Below are positions 9,232 through 19,674 of a stretch of 64,000 nucleotides of DNA, one piece after another; positions within the stretch are counted from its first letter, which is position 1, and each line of letters begins with the position of its first letter. Both the position numbers and the translations under genes were made by a program. The notes below the pieces were generated by a model. The model was not told where the DNA came from, searched no databases, and saw only the letters and a program-made list of their open reading frames with translations. The DNA lies in the IMG/VR virus record IMGVR_UViG_3300042988_001121, positions 62,001 through 126,000 of that record; one strand, 5' to 3'. Origin of the DNA: a virus.

Positions 9232-9763
9232 TCTTACTTACTACGCTCTGTTTGAAAATGGTTCTCCTGTTTCGTTGACAGTCATTGTTGCGGGTCAAGC
9301 TGCTCCCATTGGTTATACCGAAATTTCATATGCTGATTACGAGAATTATCAAAATGACATGGGCAATCTTGATGCCCTTCGTCTTTCTTGTCTAGATCAG
9401 ATTGATGCGCATGCAGGCGATGTTCGTATGGATTTCATAACCTCGGTTCCGGGACAAGAGTCTACCTATCTGATGAAGGCACAGGAAGCACGAGAAGTTA
9501 AGGCAGCGGGTTATGTTGCTGATATGCTGCTATATCCGTTGATTGCAGCAGAGATTGCGGCGCAGAATAACGCTTCTATTCAAGCGGTTGTTGATGACAT
9601 TTTGACTACCGAGAATCAATGGCGTCAACTTGCGGCGATCATTGAAAAGGAACGCAGGTTGGGTAAAATTGCAGTTAAAACATCTACCACAACGGTTGAC
9701 ATTCTTTTAGCAAAAAATGCTGCTCTTGGTGCATTGGAATCTATTCGCGCTACTTACAAATAA
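9224..9763 (+). CDS. Tail-fibre-associated / assembly-type protein
   Basis: 179 aa. N-terminal beta segment (TYYALFENGSPVSLTVIV) is followed by a helical part containing the D-x-x-A-x-x-x-R...SVPGQESTYLMKAQEA pattern that is common in small proteins encoded next to phage tail-fibre genes (DUF4376-like). It lies directly before the 1372-aa virion protein. The function is inferred from pattern and position; it might be a fibre-attachment segment rather than a chaperone. Confidence 0.5.
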   Translation: MSNLTYYALFENGSPVSLTVIVAGQAAPIGYTEISYADYENYQNDMGNLDALRLSCLDQIDAHAGDVRMDFITSVPGQESTYLMKAQEAREVKAAGYVADMLLYPLIAAEIAAQNNASIQAVVDDILTTENQWRQLAAIIEKERRLGKIAVKTSTTTVDILLAKNAALGALESIRATYK

Positions 9764-9772
9764 GGCAATTAA

Positions 9773-12700
9773 ATGGCAGCAATTACCGTTGACTCAAATG
9801 CTAACTACGATCTTTGCTCTGGTCAAACGACTGGCGCAACGATGGATACTATTACAGTTAACAACGGTCAATTGTTGGTTAACACTGATACCAAATTTTG
9901 TGCTGGTCATACTACAACAGCCACAGCTTCTAATGGTTCGCTTGATAACGTCACCGTTGCGGCAACCGCAATTGGCGGAGAACTGAAACTTGACGGAACA
10001 AACGTCAAGATTATTCCCTATAATGGAGGATCAGGAACTGCTCCGACACAGATAGCTACTGCACTTGTTCCTACTGCCGCAACATGGTCAGCGGGTCTGG
10101 TGACATTAACATTCGCGGCAGCACATGGTTATCTTGCGGGTGATAGAATCGGTGTCGGTTCGATTAAAGGGCTTGATGAACTGAACGGTTACTGTGGTGT
10201 TTTCACGATCAACACAGTACCAACAACGACCACGCTTACCTATGCCGTTGCCGAGAACCCCGGCACATCAACAATTACTAACGGTAAGGTCATCAAGTAT
10301 TTTACATGTAGTCAGGTACACACATATAACGTAACTGCTGCATCTTGGTCAACTAACACCATAACCTTTACTACAACCGATACTACCTACCTCGCTGTTG
10401 GCAATAGTGTTGTGATTGCTGGTGCTGCACCTACCGGTTATAACGGTACTTATACGATTACTTCAGTTCCTACTTCGACCACATTTACTGTTGCTCAGGT
10501 AACGAATCCGGGTCCATGGACTTCTGGTGGAACAATTACTAAAACAGTTGTTGGAACTTATCTCGGCGCATGGAGTTCGTTTACCGCTGGTCCAACAACA
10601 GCGACTATTGGTGCATCCGGGTATATCAAAGTCAAGGATGTTGTCAACGGTCCATATAAACCCGGCGCATTGACTATTCAGGGCGGAACAACGCCCGTTG
10701 CAAAAGCGATCACCAAAGAAACCACTGGATGGATTGAGGTTGTTGGGGCAGAACTCTCAACGACCCCTGCTACATATAGTATCCCTCGATTGGGTAAATT
10801 TACGGTTACAGGTGAATGGTTCTATCCATTATCATTGCCATTTACTCTGACCACTGGCACAGCATGGGCAGCTAACGTCACCACATACACCACGACCGCT
10901 GCTCATGGTCTTGCTGTTGGGTCAACTGTACAGATTGATGGCGCAACACCAACAGGTTATAATGGTACTTATACCATTGTCAGCGTACCTACTACGACCA
11001 CATTTACTGTTGCTCAGACTGTCAACCCCGGTACATGGACTTCTGGTGGTGCTGGTTATGCACAGATGAAAACTAACGGTGTTGCTCAACAGACAATTCA
11101 GCTTCCTGCCTCGGGCGGTACAACTGTTGGTACAACCCCATATGCAGGGGTTTGGGTGGAAACTTCTCCGGGGTCAGGTACTTACGAATTCTATGCCAAT
11201 GCCTCGAACATGACTGCAACGGCATCACTTTTCGCAACAGATCAATATAGAGGAAAAGTGTGCTACATGGGTGCTGCTGGTCTGTTGAGATTCGGTGGCG
11301 ACGGTACTAACGCATGGGGATATTTGCCTCCTGCCGGTTGTGCAATTCGTTTTGGTAATGTCATTACTGTGCATGCAACAAAAGTTGTTACTAACGGAGT
11401 ATCAACACAAACTGTTCCGAACGCAACACTGACTAATAGACCAAAATTCGTCACAACATCGGCTGGTGTTGTGAATATCGATAAATGGATGACTGCATGG
11501 TATCCGATATTTCAACAGGCTTTCTCGGTCAACATTACCAACACTGGTATTTGTGACAACTTGACGATATCAGAGTGTGCGTCACCTTTTGTTCTTAATA
11601 ACATCGGAACAGGTATATCGGTTATCGCGTCTTCTGCGCAATCGACTGTTCTGAACATATCCGTTTGTTTTGCTGGCGGAACAATCAGTAACTGTTACTG
11701 GAATAAGTTTCATAACGGAACGTCTGGGCAATATAATCAGATTTTATCTGATATTCAGAACCTAACTGTCACAAATGATTTCGGACGTGTGATGACAATT
11801 ACAACTGGCGGTGGCGGTACAGCAAGGAACGCCACCTCTGGTGTAATTTCTCTGACTCGCGTTGCCAATTCTACATGGAATAATTCTACCTTCATTGGCG
11901 GTAGATGTATCACGTTTACTTGTTCTAATCTGACATTCACGAATACTCATTACGCAGACTCAACTGCCGTTGCAACGACTACCACAACTGGTATGTATGC
12001 ATACTCAGTTGAATCTAACTCATCCAACATCAAAATTGATGGGATTGATTTTAATGGATTGTTGAACGTACATCCATATGCCGGATTAGTTGCTGTTCTG
12101 AGTGCGTCATATAATGTTAAAATACGAAATATCGGATCAGTTCTGGCTCCACTTAACTTAGGATCAGCTAACGCATCCGGTGTCGTTATATCGGGTGCAG
12201 CGGGTGGTTCTTGCACCAATATTGAAGTGAAGCGAGTTTATTGTACTAACGCGAGAACAGGTGTTATTGCATCGGCAGATAACAGTTATTCGGGTGTTGT
12301 ACTTGAAAACGTGTGGGCAGGCGCTGCCTTAGCGAACACAAACATCACATTGAATACCTACTTCAAGAATATCGGCGGAACAAACTCGACTACCGGACAG
12401 ACTTCTGTTTATGGTCACACTTGGCAGGATTTCTTTACTCCTGTTGGTGCAACATTGACCACAGGAACTGCATGGTCAGCAGGAACCACTACATATACCA
12501 CGACAGCGGCTCATGGTTTGCTGGCAGGGGATACTGTTACTATATCAGGAGTTGTTGCAACACCGTTTAATGTCTCTGGCGGGTTTAATGGCACATATAC
12601 AGTTGCCACAGTTCCTACCTCAACGACATTCACGGTTGCAATGGCATCGACTCCCGGTACATGGACTTCTGGTGGAACTACCAATCCGTTGAATGGTAAG

Positions 12701-13891
12701 ATCGTTCTTCAGATGAACGAAAAGACTGCTGCAACTGATTCTCTGTACACACTCGGAAATAATGCCGATGGTTCTGGATTTACTTCGGTTGGCACATTAT
12801 TGTTGCTTAACGTTGGTGATAATATTACATGGTCAACCCCTTATAAGATTCTTGGTCATAAAGGATTCACAACAGGAACCGCGTCTGCGCTACCAACTTT
12901 CACGTCAACTAACCCAAACAACCATGACTTCTTCTATAAAATAGACAAAGGCGCTGGTTATGGTAGTACATGGAAGAATCTGAAATACACAAAGACTTCT
13001 GCATCAATAACTGCTGCATCAAAAAACATTACCATTACTACTACCGCTGCATCAGTCACAGGATCAATTGCAGGGGATGTTCTTACTGTCACGGGAGTTA
13101 CATCAGGTTCATTGTATGAAGGTATGGTATTATCGGGGACAGGTATTACTGCTAACACGGTAATTCTTGCTCAGACTTCTCAGACAGCCAGTTCAACTGG
13201 TCGAACCGGTACTTATACCGTTGGTATCATGAACTTCGCTGGTGGAACCTATACTATATCGGCTTCTAGTCAGACAGTTGCATCGACCGCTATCAGTGCC
13301 ATTCAATCAACTTATGGAATTAACATCGGTGACACTGTTTTTGATGTAACGACTCCTGCCAACATGACTCTTGGAACAAAGGTCGCTTCCATTACATCAG
13401 CAACAGTTTTTGTTACTGATACCAATACGGTCACAACGGCGACTGCGCAGGTATTAGCATTTTCTGCTATACACTCGGAGACAGGAATTGCTGCTGCAAC
13501 TGGATTGTCGTTACAAATAAAGGCAGTATGCGGTGTTGCTGCAACTACCAACAGGCTTACTACTATTGCGATACCAACTAAAACGGATTCGATATACCAA
13601 CAGGCGCAGTATCCTTTGGAAGTTGTTACTCTGACATTGACAGGATTACAGGCAGGATCGACTGTGTATGCATTTCAGGGAACTGACCCTACGACAGCGA
13701 TAACTTTGGGGTCAACCGACAATAGCGGTACTTCTTTTGCATTCACTCATAGTAGTGGTGGTCAGTCTGGATATATTCAGATTCTGGCGCTCGGTTATCA
13801 GGATATTACTTTACCGATTACTTATTCTTCTTCTGATCAGTCAATACCGATTCAGCAACAGAAGGATAGACAATACTACAACCCGAATTAA
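9773..13891 (+). CDS. Giant virion structural protein with Ig-like repeats
   Basis: 1372 aa, Thr/Ser/Gly-rich with almost no charged clusters, typical of extended beta-structured tail or decoration proteins. At least four copies of a ~65-residue repeat occur at about residues 100-171, 186-255, 360-426 and 895-968; each ends in a GYNGTYTI...VPT(T/S)TTF.V.....PG(T/P)WTSGG signature. The middle (about 490-520) carries the GLLRFGGDGTNAWGYLPP segment also seen in large cyanophage-type structural proteins. Residues 1060-1160 are a diverged repeat region. Likely a surface fibre or baseplate-associated adhesin. The DNA repeats invite recombination and copy-number change. Confidence 0.75.
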   Translation: MAAITVDSNANYDLCSGQTTGATMDTITVNNGQLLVNTDTKFCAGHTTTATASNGSLDNVTVAATAIGGELKLDGTNVKIIPYNGGSGTAPTQIATALVPTAATWSAGLVTLTFAAAHGYLAGDRIGVGSIKGLDELNGYCGVFTINTVPTTTTLTYAVAENPGTSTITNGKVIKYFTCSQVHTYNVTAASWSTNTITFTTTDTTYLAVGNSVVIAGAAPTGYNGTYTITSVPTSTTFTVAQVTNPGPWTSGGTITKTVVGTYLGAWSSFTAGPTTATIGASGYIKVKDVVNGPYKPGALTIQGGTTPVAKAITKETTGWIEVVGAELSTTPATYSIPRLGKFTVTGEWFYPLSLPFTLTTGTAWAANVTTYTTTAAHGLAVGSTVQIDGATPTGYNGTYTIVSVPTTTTFTVAQTVNPGTWTSGGAGYAQMKTNGVAQQTIQLPASGGTTVGTTPYAGVWVETSPGSGTYEFYANASNMTATASLFATDQYRGKVCYMGAAGLLRFGGDGTNAWGYLPPAGCAIRFGNVITVHATKVVTNGVSTQTVPNATLTNRPKFVTTSAGVVNIDKWMTAWYPIFQQAFSVNITNTGICDNLTISECASPFVLNNIGTGISVIASSAQSTVLNISVCFAGGTISNCYWNKFHNGTSGQYNQILSDIQNLTVTNDFGRVMTITTGGGGTARNATSGVISLTRVANSTWNNSTFIGGRCITFTCSNLTFTNTHYADSTAVATTTTTGMYAYSVESNSSNIKIDGIDFNGLLNVHPYAGLVAVLSASYNVKIRNIGSVLAPLNLGSANASGVVISGAAGGSCTNIEVKRVYCTNARTGVIASADNSYSGVVLENVWAGAALANTNITLNTYFKNIGGTNSTTGQTSVYGHTWQDFFTPVGATLTTGTAWSAGTTTYTTTAAHGLLAGDTVTISGVVATPFNVSGGFNGTYTVATVPTSTTFTVAMASTPGTWTSGGTTNPLNGKIVLQMNEKTAATDSLYTLGNNADGSGFTSVGTLLLLNVGDNITWSTPYKILGHKGFTTGTASALPTFTSTNPNNHDFFYKIDKGAGYGSTWKNLKYTKTSASITAASKNITITTTAASVTGSIAGDVLTVTGVTSGSLYEGMVLSGTGITANTVILAQTSQTASSTGRTGTYTVGIMNFAGGTYTISASSQTVASTAISAIQSTYGINIGDTVFDVTTPANMTLGTKVASITSATVFVTDTNTVTTATAQVLAFSAIHSETGIAAATGLSLQIKAVCGVAATTNRLTTIAIPTKTDSIYQQAQYPLEVVTLTLTGLQAGSTVYAFQGTDPTTAITLGSTDNSGTSFAFTHSSGGQSGYIQILALGYQDITLPITYSSSDQSIPIQQQKDRQYYNPN

Positions 13892-13926
13892 TTAAATAAT
13901 AATAAACCCAACATAAGGAAACACAA

Positions 13927-15552
13927 ATGGCTTTTTATGGCTCCAGTCCAATAGTCGATCCCGACTTTTTGACATATTCGGTTGATGTTGCATTCGCATC
14001 CGCAACAACCGAATTGGTCATCACCACATCAACAAAAACAATTGCACTTAAGGTTACAGGCAACCTGACAACCGATGGTGTTACAATTAAATGTGTCTAC
14101 TCAAAGCTGAAAGAAATTTGGCGTACCGATTCGACTCTGATTAAGTTCCCATTTCCTGCCACTCCACTGACAGACGAAAGTATGGAACTTTCCAACGGAT
14201 GGAATTTCGACAAAACCAATACTTCCGGTGCTTCTGCTGCCAAAACTCCTGAACTGGTTCGTACAGGCGGTTGGGCTGTTGTTAGTCCATCCACTGGTCT
14301 TCCTACAGAAATGTGGGCAAGTATTATTACGTTGGGTACTTTTGCTGCCAATACCGATCAGGCTTATTTCCAGCAAGTTGCAGGCGGCGCGGCTACTAAC
14401 GTCCTTCTGACAAACAACGTTAACCAAGCGGTTCAAATCTATTCTGATCCTAACGGTGATGGTAGTACAGTTGATGGTTACGATTATCGTTCGTACTTCA
14501 AGATTTTCGTTCGCGAGTATGGTAAACTATATTCTCAGTCTTCTCTGGCAGACATTGGTGTGTCGCAACTGACTTATCAGGCATATCGTTTCCCATTGGC
14601 AAACGCTACTGATCTGGCGATTACCAACAACGATTCAACAGTTTCTACCACAACACCTTACACCAACGTTAATATCACCTATCTGCGCGATTCGAGTGAT
14701 GTACGTTACACAGTGAAAGGTAACTTTGCATCGGCAACTACTTACGTCGCTGCTGATGTGGTTAAAGATACCGGTAACAATCGTTGGTACAAGTGTATTT
14801 TGGGTTATACTTCGACCGCAACCCTACCTTCTGCTGATGCAACCCATTGGGCTGCATATGAAGGTGAACGTCTGATTGGTTCTACCTATTATCCATTTAC
14901 GGTCATCATTGATGCCGATACAACTGTTGCGACTTATAGCAATGGGGCTGCGACTCGTTATCAGGTCTATGAAAAGGTTCAATACCTGCTGCGTCAGAAC
15001 ACCGATATTGATGCTGATGCGACCGCATCGATCATTGGTAAGACCGCTGACAGTCTGTTGTCATTCGTTGGTTCTACTCTGGTGACTGCGGCAGGCGTTT
15101 ATATCGATTCTTTTGCGGCTGCTGATACCAACGACATTGAATTCTATGATGCACAGAATACAAAGCGTACTTTCCCATATGTCGCGGCATTGACCATCAA
15201 CTTCGGCGATAACCTGAAGAACGATGCTAATGCTAAATATTGGGCATTCTTCACCACACTTCCCGGTGCCGGTAATGACTTCGGCGAAACAGGTGCTGTT
15301 ATTGTTCAGGACAACGTGGGGACCGATATCACAGGTAATGTCGGGGGCGCTTCTAGCGTTGCATGGACATTCAACTATGACGGTAACGTACAAGGTGGTC
15401 GTACTGCTTCTACTGATGCCGGTATCACGGTGGTTGCGTTGGGATTGTCAACTGGTCAGTATGTGAAGGCAACAGGCACGATTGCTAAGTCAAAGGCGAA
15501 CAGTGTTTCCTTGATTTCCAGTTTGGAACGAAACTTCGCAAATCCTGTTTAA
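13927..15552 (+). CDS. Virion structural protein with carbohydrate-binding-like segment
   Basis: 541 aa, beta-rich. Good ribosome-binding site (AAGGA) before ATG 13927. Around residues 266-315 is a short module with pattern ATTYVAADVV...NRWYKCIL...ATHWAAYEGE, resembling the W-Y-C-W arrangement of small chitin-binding type (CBM5/12-like) domains. The remainder resembles large virion proteins of T4-like marine phages. TTAAATAAT at 13892-13900 in the short gap upstream may be a late promoter. Followed by a strong terminator at 15572. Confidence 0.7.
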   Translation: MAFYGSSPIVDPDFLTYSVDVAFASATTELVITTSTKTIALKVTGNLTTDGVTIKCVYSKLKEIWRTDSTLIKFPFPATPLTDESMELSNGWNFDKTNTSGASAAKTPELVRTGGWAVVSPSTGLPTEMWASIITLGTFAANTDQAYFQQVAGGAATNVLLTNNVNQAVQIYSDPNGDGSTVDGYDYRSYFKIFVREYGKLYSQSSLADIGVSQLTYQAYRFPLANATDLAITNNDSTVSTTTPYTNVNITYLRDSSDVRYTVKGNFASATTYVAADVVKDTGNNRWYKCILGYTSTATLPSADATHWAAYEGERLIGSTYYPFTVIIDADTTVATYSNGAATRYQVYEKVQYLLRQNTDIDADATASIIGKTADSLLSFVGSTLVTAAGVYIDSFAAADTNDIEFYDAQNTKRTFPYVAALTINFGDNLKNDANAKYWAFFTTLPGAGNDFGETGAVIVQDNVGTDITGNVGGASSVAWTFNYDGNVQGGRTASTDAGITVVALGLSTGQYVKATGTIAKSKANSVSLISSLERNFANPV

Positions 15553-15571
15553 TCGATAACAGATTGATCAT

Positions 15572-15592
15572 AGCCCCTTCGGGGGCTTTTTA
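15572..15592 (+). terminator. Intrinsic terminator after structural operon
   Basis: Perfect 6-bp stem AGCCCC/GGGGCT closed by a TTCG tetraloop and followed by a T-run (TTTTTAA), 20 bp after the stop of the 541-aa virion gene. Textbook Rho-independent terminator on the plus strand. Confidence 0.92.
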
Positions 15593-15629
15593 ATGTCCTT
15601 AAATAATTGAAACTAATCCTATTCTTATA

Positions 15630-15881
15630 ATGAAACTCTCACAAATTCGTTACTCTCTGCAACGTTGCAAAAATGGCTCCACTGAAGCGGAACATACTAA
15701 TGTTCTTGCCATGTATTCCGATTTACTTGCTGAATATGAGTTGACAATCGATAGTTTTGGTGTAGAATGGGATGTTGACAAAAAAGACAACACAAAAATA
15801 GCTACCGGTAAAGTAGTTGAAAAATACAATAAAAACCTGTTAACATCCCTTTTTCACCCTGATGGCATTCTGAAAGACTAA
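15630..15881 (+). CDS. Hypothetical 83-aa protein
   Basis: First gene after the terminator. Helical N-terminal half (SQIRYSLQRCKNGSTEAEH, then NVLAMYSDLLAEYELTID) and a lysine-rich C-terminus. Ends 3 bases before the next gene. TTAAATAAT at 15599 could be a late-type promoter for this transcript. No family recognised. Confidence 0.6.
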   Translation: MKLSQIRYSLQRCKNGSTEAEHTNVLAMYSDLLAEYELTIDSFGVEWDVDKKDNTKIATGKVVEKYNKNLLTSLFHPDGILKD

Positions 15882-15884
15882 CAC

Positions 15885-17246
15885 ATGAGCTACGTACAGG
15901 TTCCTCCAGACTCAACTGGTAAAAAAGTACACACATATCAAAACACACTTGGCGCTGATATTGTTCAGACACAAGCGGTTCATGTGGTTGGGCGTGATAA
16001 TGCTGACTATCGATTGAACGTCGATGTACGTGGTAGTGCAAGTGTGCGCTTTGCTGAAGGTCAACCAATTATGTCTGGCTTCGGTCAACTGAAGACTCAG
16101 CATGATCGTGCTCTCGGTGTTTACGAGACTTCACTTGACACATATGACGATCTGTTTAGCGTTCAACTTTCCAGTGGTGGTGTATCTGAATATCAACCAA
16201 CTGCTAGTAGTAATGTTCTAAGAACAACCGGCGCATTAGGTAGTTCAGTTGTTCGAACAACAAACCGATATCACTATTATCTTCCCGGTACTGCCAATTA
16301 CGTCAAGATGACGCTTGCAACAGGAGATTCTGGTAAGACAGGTAATACTCGTAGGTGGGGCGCATTTGATGCCAATGATGGTGTATTCTTTGAATTACAA
16401 GATACTACCCTGAATGTAGTATTACGTAGCACAACCACAGGAACACTTGTTGAAACTAGAGTCCCACAATCTTCTTGGAATAAAGATAAGGCAGATGGAA
16501 CAGGCAATTCAGGGTTTCATATTGATCTAACTAAGGTCAATATTTTCTGGATTGATTATCAATGGCTCGGTGCAGGTCGTGTTCGTTTTGGTATCGTTGA
16601 ACCTTCTGGCAATCGTTTGGTGTGTCATGAATTTGAAAATGCTGGTGCCAATGCATTGCCTTATATGCGCACAGGAACATTACCACTGCGAACCGAGAAC
16701 TTCAATACATCTGCTGTTGGTAGTTCAAGTGAATTACGCGAGGTGTGTCTTGCTATCTACTGTGAAGGCACATATGAGGATTACACATTCTGGCGTGCCG
16801 CTGATGTCGATGCATCCGTGACCGTAAGCGATGCTGTTAGTACACCTATCGTAAATCTTCGCTCTGTTACAACAATAAACGGAAAACATAATTCGGTTGT
16901 AGCATATCCAGAAAAGGTTAACGTGATGGTTGAAGGCGGGTCTATTTCACTGACTCTCTTTCAGAATACATCGGTTGCAGGTGGTACTTGGACAGGGCTT
17001 GATTCTAGTCTAGAAATTAGTAGCGGCGGAACAGTGACCACAACAAATGCACGAAAATTCAACACTGTTTTCCTTGGCGCAGGTGTACATTCATTGGACT
17101 TCACAAAATTGTTTGAATTGAATGATGAAGGTATTCAAATGAATGCTGATGGTACACCTAATGTCTGGAGTTTCTTTGTTAAGCGCATTTCTTCGACCGG
17201 GACAGTCAGTGTTGTTCTGAACATGTGTTATCGGGAACTGTGGTAA
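15885..17246 (+). CDS. Virion structural protein (453 aa)
   Basis: Beta-rich protein with an N-terminal segment GKKVHTYQNTLGADIVQTQ that is recurrent in structural proteins of T4-like marine phages. The middle contains a jelly-roll-like portion (YLPGTANYVKMTLATGD...VFFELQD). It is coupled to the 507-aa protein downstream (3-base gap). Likely a tail fibre or baseplate-wedge accessory. Assignment is by context and composition. Confidence 0.65.
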   Translation: MSYVQVPPDSTGKKVHTYQNTLGADIVQTQAVHVVGRDNADYRLNVDVRGSASVRFAEGQPIMSGFGQLKTQHDRALGVYETSLDTYDDLFSVQLSSGGVSEYQPTASSNVLRTTGALGSSVVRTTNRYHYYLPGTANYVKMTLATGDSGKTGNTRRWGAFDANDGVFFELQDTTLNVVLRSTTTGTLVETRVPQSSWNKDKADGTGNSGFHIDLTKVNIFWIDYQWLGAGRVRFGIVEPSGNRLVCHEFENAGANALPYMRTGTLPLRTENFNTSAVGSSSELREVCLAIYCEGTYEDYTFWRAADVDASVTVSDAVSTPIVNLRSVTTINGKHNSVVAYPEKVNVMVEGGSISLTLFQNTSVAGGTWTGLDSSLEISSGGTVTTTNARKFNTVFLGAGVHSLDFTKLFELNDEGIQMNADGTPNVWSFFVKRISSTGTVSVVLNMCYRELW

Positions 17247-17249
17247 GAA

Positions 17250-18773
17250 ATGTTACTGAGTCTCTGGACAGGATGGGGCGAAGATTGGAGCCTTCAGCAT
17301 AAAGTGACTTTTGATGGTGAGAATAAACTCATCATCATTGCTGATAGTGCGACTTCGCTCAATGTGAAAGCGGATATCTATTCTTCCTGGAAAGAATGGG
17401 TTCTTCTGCGTGATAACGGTAAATTCCTTCCTGCATTACGGGTCACGGGTGGCGATCCAATTGGGGTCGGGGCATATACCGGGGATGTTTACTTCTTGAT
17501 CAATGGCTGGCGAATCAAAATAAGTCATTCATGTGCAATTGATGGTGTGGTATACTCGGATGATTACCAAACGCCATTTGTTCAGACAGAAGGTACACAG
17601 ATCGTTACTAATAAAGTTTCTTCTCTGGTTTCGGTTGTTGCTCCTGTTGTGTCAGTAGATGGCTTGGTTGTTCCGACTGCTGCCGAGAATGCCGCTGCCG
17701 CTGCTTCAATGGTATGGAATTCTCCTGATAGAACTCTTACTGCCTATAATGGACCAACGGCGGCGCAGATTCGTTCTGAGATTGATGCATCATCGGTTAA
17801 ACTACAACAGATAAAATCTCTGATCGATTCGCTGGTTGTTCCTAGTGCAGTTGATATTAGAAACGAGATTGACACTAATTCAACTAAACTGAATACCGTT
17901 GTTGCGAACCAGACAACTATTTTGAATGCAATTCAAAACGTATCGGTGTCATCGGCTTCTATCAATACTCCTGCAATTTCATTTGAATTGATTCATGGTG
18001 TCGTAACCTCGGGTACAATTGATTCAACGAGAAACATCAACGGTAGTTCACATGTGATCACTGACTCGGCGCTTGCGTTCGATATCAATTACACATTTGA
18101 TATTGGATTGAATTCGATACCATCTGAGGTTGTTTTTGTTGGGCAGGTTCAAGATAAACATGAAGTCATTCAAGTTGCAGCATGGAACTATCAAACTAAC
18201 GCATGGAATCAGATCGGGACTATTTCTGGCTCCAACACAGTAACTACAAACAAATTTATTCTGTATCAACAATACACAGGAACTCAGGCAGGTCAGATCG
18301 GCGATGTTAGAATTCGTTTCTATTCTACCGCAATATCAGATATCATTCTATCGGTAGATCAGCTTTATGTTTCTTACGCGACCGTAGAAAGACCGACCGG
18401 ATATTCTGGTCACGCAGTCACCGCAACAGCGACCTCGATTCAATTGGGAGCAGATGCAGTTACTCTTGATAACTACTACGTACCCGCATTGTTATACGTT
18501 AATCATGGTACTGGCGCTCAACAATATGCCAAGGTTATCGGATATAACGGGGCAACACGAACACTGCAACTAGAATTACCGATGGTGGTTACGTTGGACA
18601 CAACAAGTCATATCACATTGTCACCTTGGGCAAATGGTGCCACTGTTGATACCAATGCGATTGCTAATGCTGTCTGGACTGCTCCTGTATCTTCAATGAC
18701 AGATAAGACAACAATTGGCGGCTGGATCACCAAAATGATTTTGACCATTCCTAAGTATATAGGGTTAAAGTAA
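17250..18773 (+). CDS. Virion structural protein (507 aa)
   Basis: N-terminal 100 residues (KVTFDGENKLIIIADSATSL, then WVLLRDNGKFLPALRVTGGDP) are a domain found in tail-associated proteins of T4-like and other large phages. It is followed by an alanine-rich hinge, short heptad segments with two IRxEID repeats (about 175 and 205), and a C-terminal beta domain. This trimeric-fibre-like layout suggests a fibre or baseplate protein. The stop shares bases with the next start (1-base overlap). Confidence 0.65.
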   Translation: MLLSLWTGWGEDWSLQHKVTFDGENKLIIIADSATSLNVKADIYSSWKEWVLLRDNGKFLPALRVTGGDPIGVGAYTGDVYFLINGWRIKISHSCAIDGVVYSDDYQTPFVQTEGTQIVTNKVSSLVSVVAPVVSVDGLVVPTAAENAAAAASMVWNSPDRTLTAYNGPTAAQIRSEIDASSVKLQQIKSLIDSLVVPSAVDIRNEIDTNSTKLNTVVANQTTILNAIQNVSVSSASINTPAISFELIHGVVTSGTIDSTRNINGSSHVITDSALAFDINYTFDIGLNSIPSEVVFVGQVQDKHEVIQVAAWNYQTNAWNQIGTISGSNTVTTNKFILYQQYTGTQAGQIGDVRIRFYSTAISDIILSVDQLYVSYATVERPTGYSGHAVTATATSIQLGADAVTLDNYYVPALLYVNHGTGAQQYAKVIGYNGATRTLQLELPMVVTLDTTSHITLSPWANGATVDTNAIANAVWTAPVSSMTDKTTIGGWITKMILTIPKYIGLK

Positions 18774-19498
18774 TGAGTCTCCCCGACCTTTCTGGAATAA
18801 AATCTATCATCAATAGCGGCAACGCATTTAGTAACCCCATTTCTGGTAAGGTTAATTCTGCCTTACAGGGGTTTACTCCACCATCTGTTGCTGAGTTGAT
18901 GGGGATTGCTGAAGTTCAATTCGCTGCAAAAAATCTTCCTGTTCCCGATTACAACGAAATTGCTGCGGCTCAGAACAGTGTTGTTAATGCGTATAACAAG
19001 ATTCAGGATATGTTGCACCACACCAATAAACTATCTGGTGTAAACATGTCGGGCAATGGAACACTCGCAACAATCGCAAAAACCATGTCTAGCGCCAGAA
19101 ATGCATCTGGAGCAAAATCTTGTGATAAAGTATTGGCAGCATTCGGATCAATCAGGGATGCAGCTAATACAATAAATGATTGTGTGACAACAATTGACCT
19201 AGCAAAAAGAATGCTAAAAGATTTACCGGGTCACATCAAGACAATTCCAAAGCAACTGGACTCTCAGGCAGATAAAATTGTTAAGAAGATTCTTCATGAA
19301 ACCGCTGCTATTGCCAATGCTCAAATAGAAAACGCAAAACATGCACTGAGCATGCAAATGGCAGAAATGTTTCAGGATGAATGTGTTGGGCAGGTTCTTG
19401 GTGCCGTGATGACAAAGGACATGAATCTTCAGGTCAAAAAAGTTACCGATGAAATCGCAAAGAAACGTGTTAGTATGTTTCAGAAAATCATGAAATGA
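18773..19498 (+). CDS. Helical virion-associated protein, DUF7217-like
   Basis: 241 aa, almost entirely helical, with alternating polar/apolar segments and pairs of cysteines (GAKSCDKVLAAF, INDCVTT, DECVGQVL). The layout resembles the DUF7217 family seen in structural operons of T4-like marine phages, though this is from memory of the pattern. Overlaps the preceding gene by one base and the holin-like gene by four. Confidence 0.55.
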   Translation: MSLPDLSGIKSIINSGNAFSNPISGKVNSALQGFTPPSVAELMGIAEVQFAAKNLPVPDYNEIAAAQNSVVNAYNKIQDMLHHTNKLSGVNMSGNGTLATIAKTMSSARNASGAKSCDKVLAAFGSIRDAANTINDCVTTIDLAKRMLKDLPGHIKTIPKQLDSQADKIVKKILHETAAIANAQIENAKHALSMQMAEMFQDECVGQVLGAVMTKDMNLQVKKVTDEIAKKRVSMFQKIMK

Positions 19499-19674
19499 CA
19501 GACAAATTTAAATCAAGAAAATTCATCGTTGCTCTGTTGTCAATCATGTCTTGCACCGGATTGATGTACATGAGTAAAATTTCGGACGGAGTTTATTCTA
19601 CCATCATGGTAGCAACAATTGGCGCTTATTTGGCAGCAAACGTTTTACAGAAAGAGAAACAAAATGCAAATTGA
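19495..19674 (+). CDS. Holin-like small membrane protein
   Basis: 59-aa ORF starting at an ATG inside the previous stop (ATGA). A basic N-terminus (KFKSRK) precedes two hydrophobic segments, FIVALLSIMSCTGLMYM and VYSTIMVATIGAYLAANVL, separated by a short KISDG turn, and a basic tail. This is the layout of small two-TM phage holins. No endolysin lies beside it; the candidate endolysin is in the minus-strand region at 30.8 kb. Function is inferred from topology; an inner-membrane accessory role is the alternative. Confidence 0.6.
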   Translation: MTDKFKSRKFIVALLSIMSCTGLMYMSKISDGVYSTIMVATIGAYLAANVLQKEKQNAN

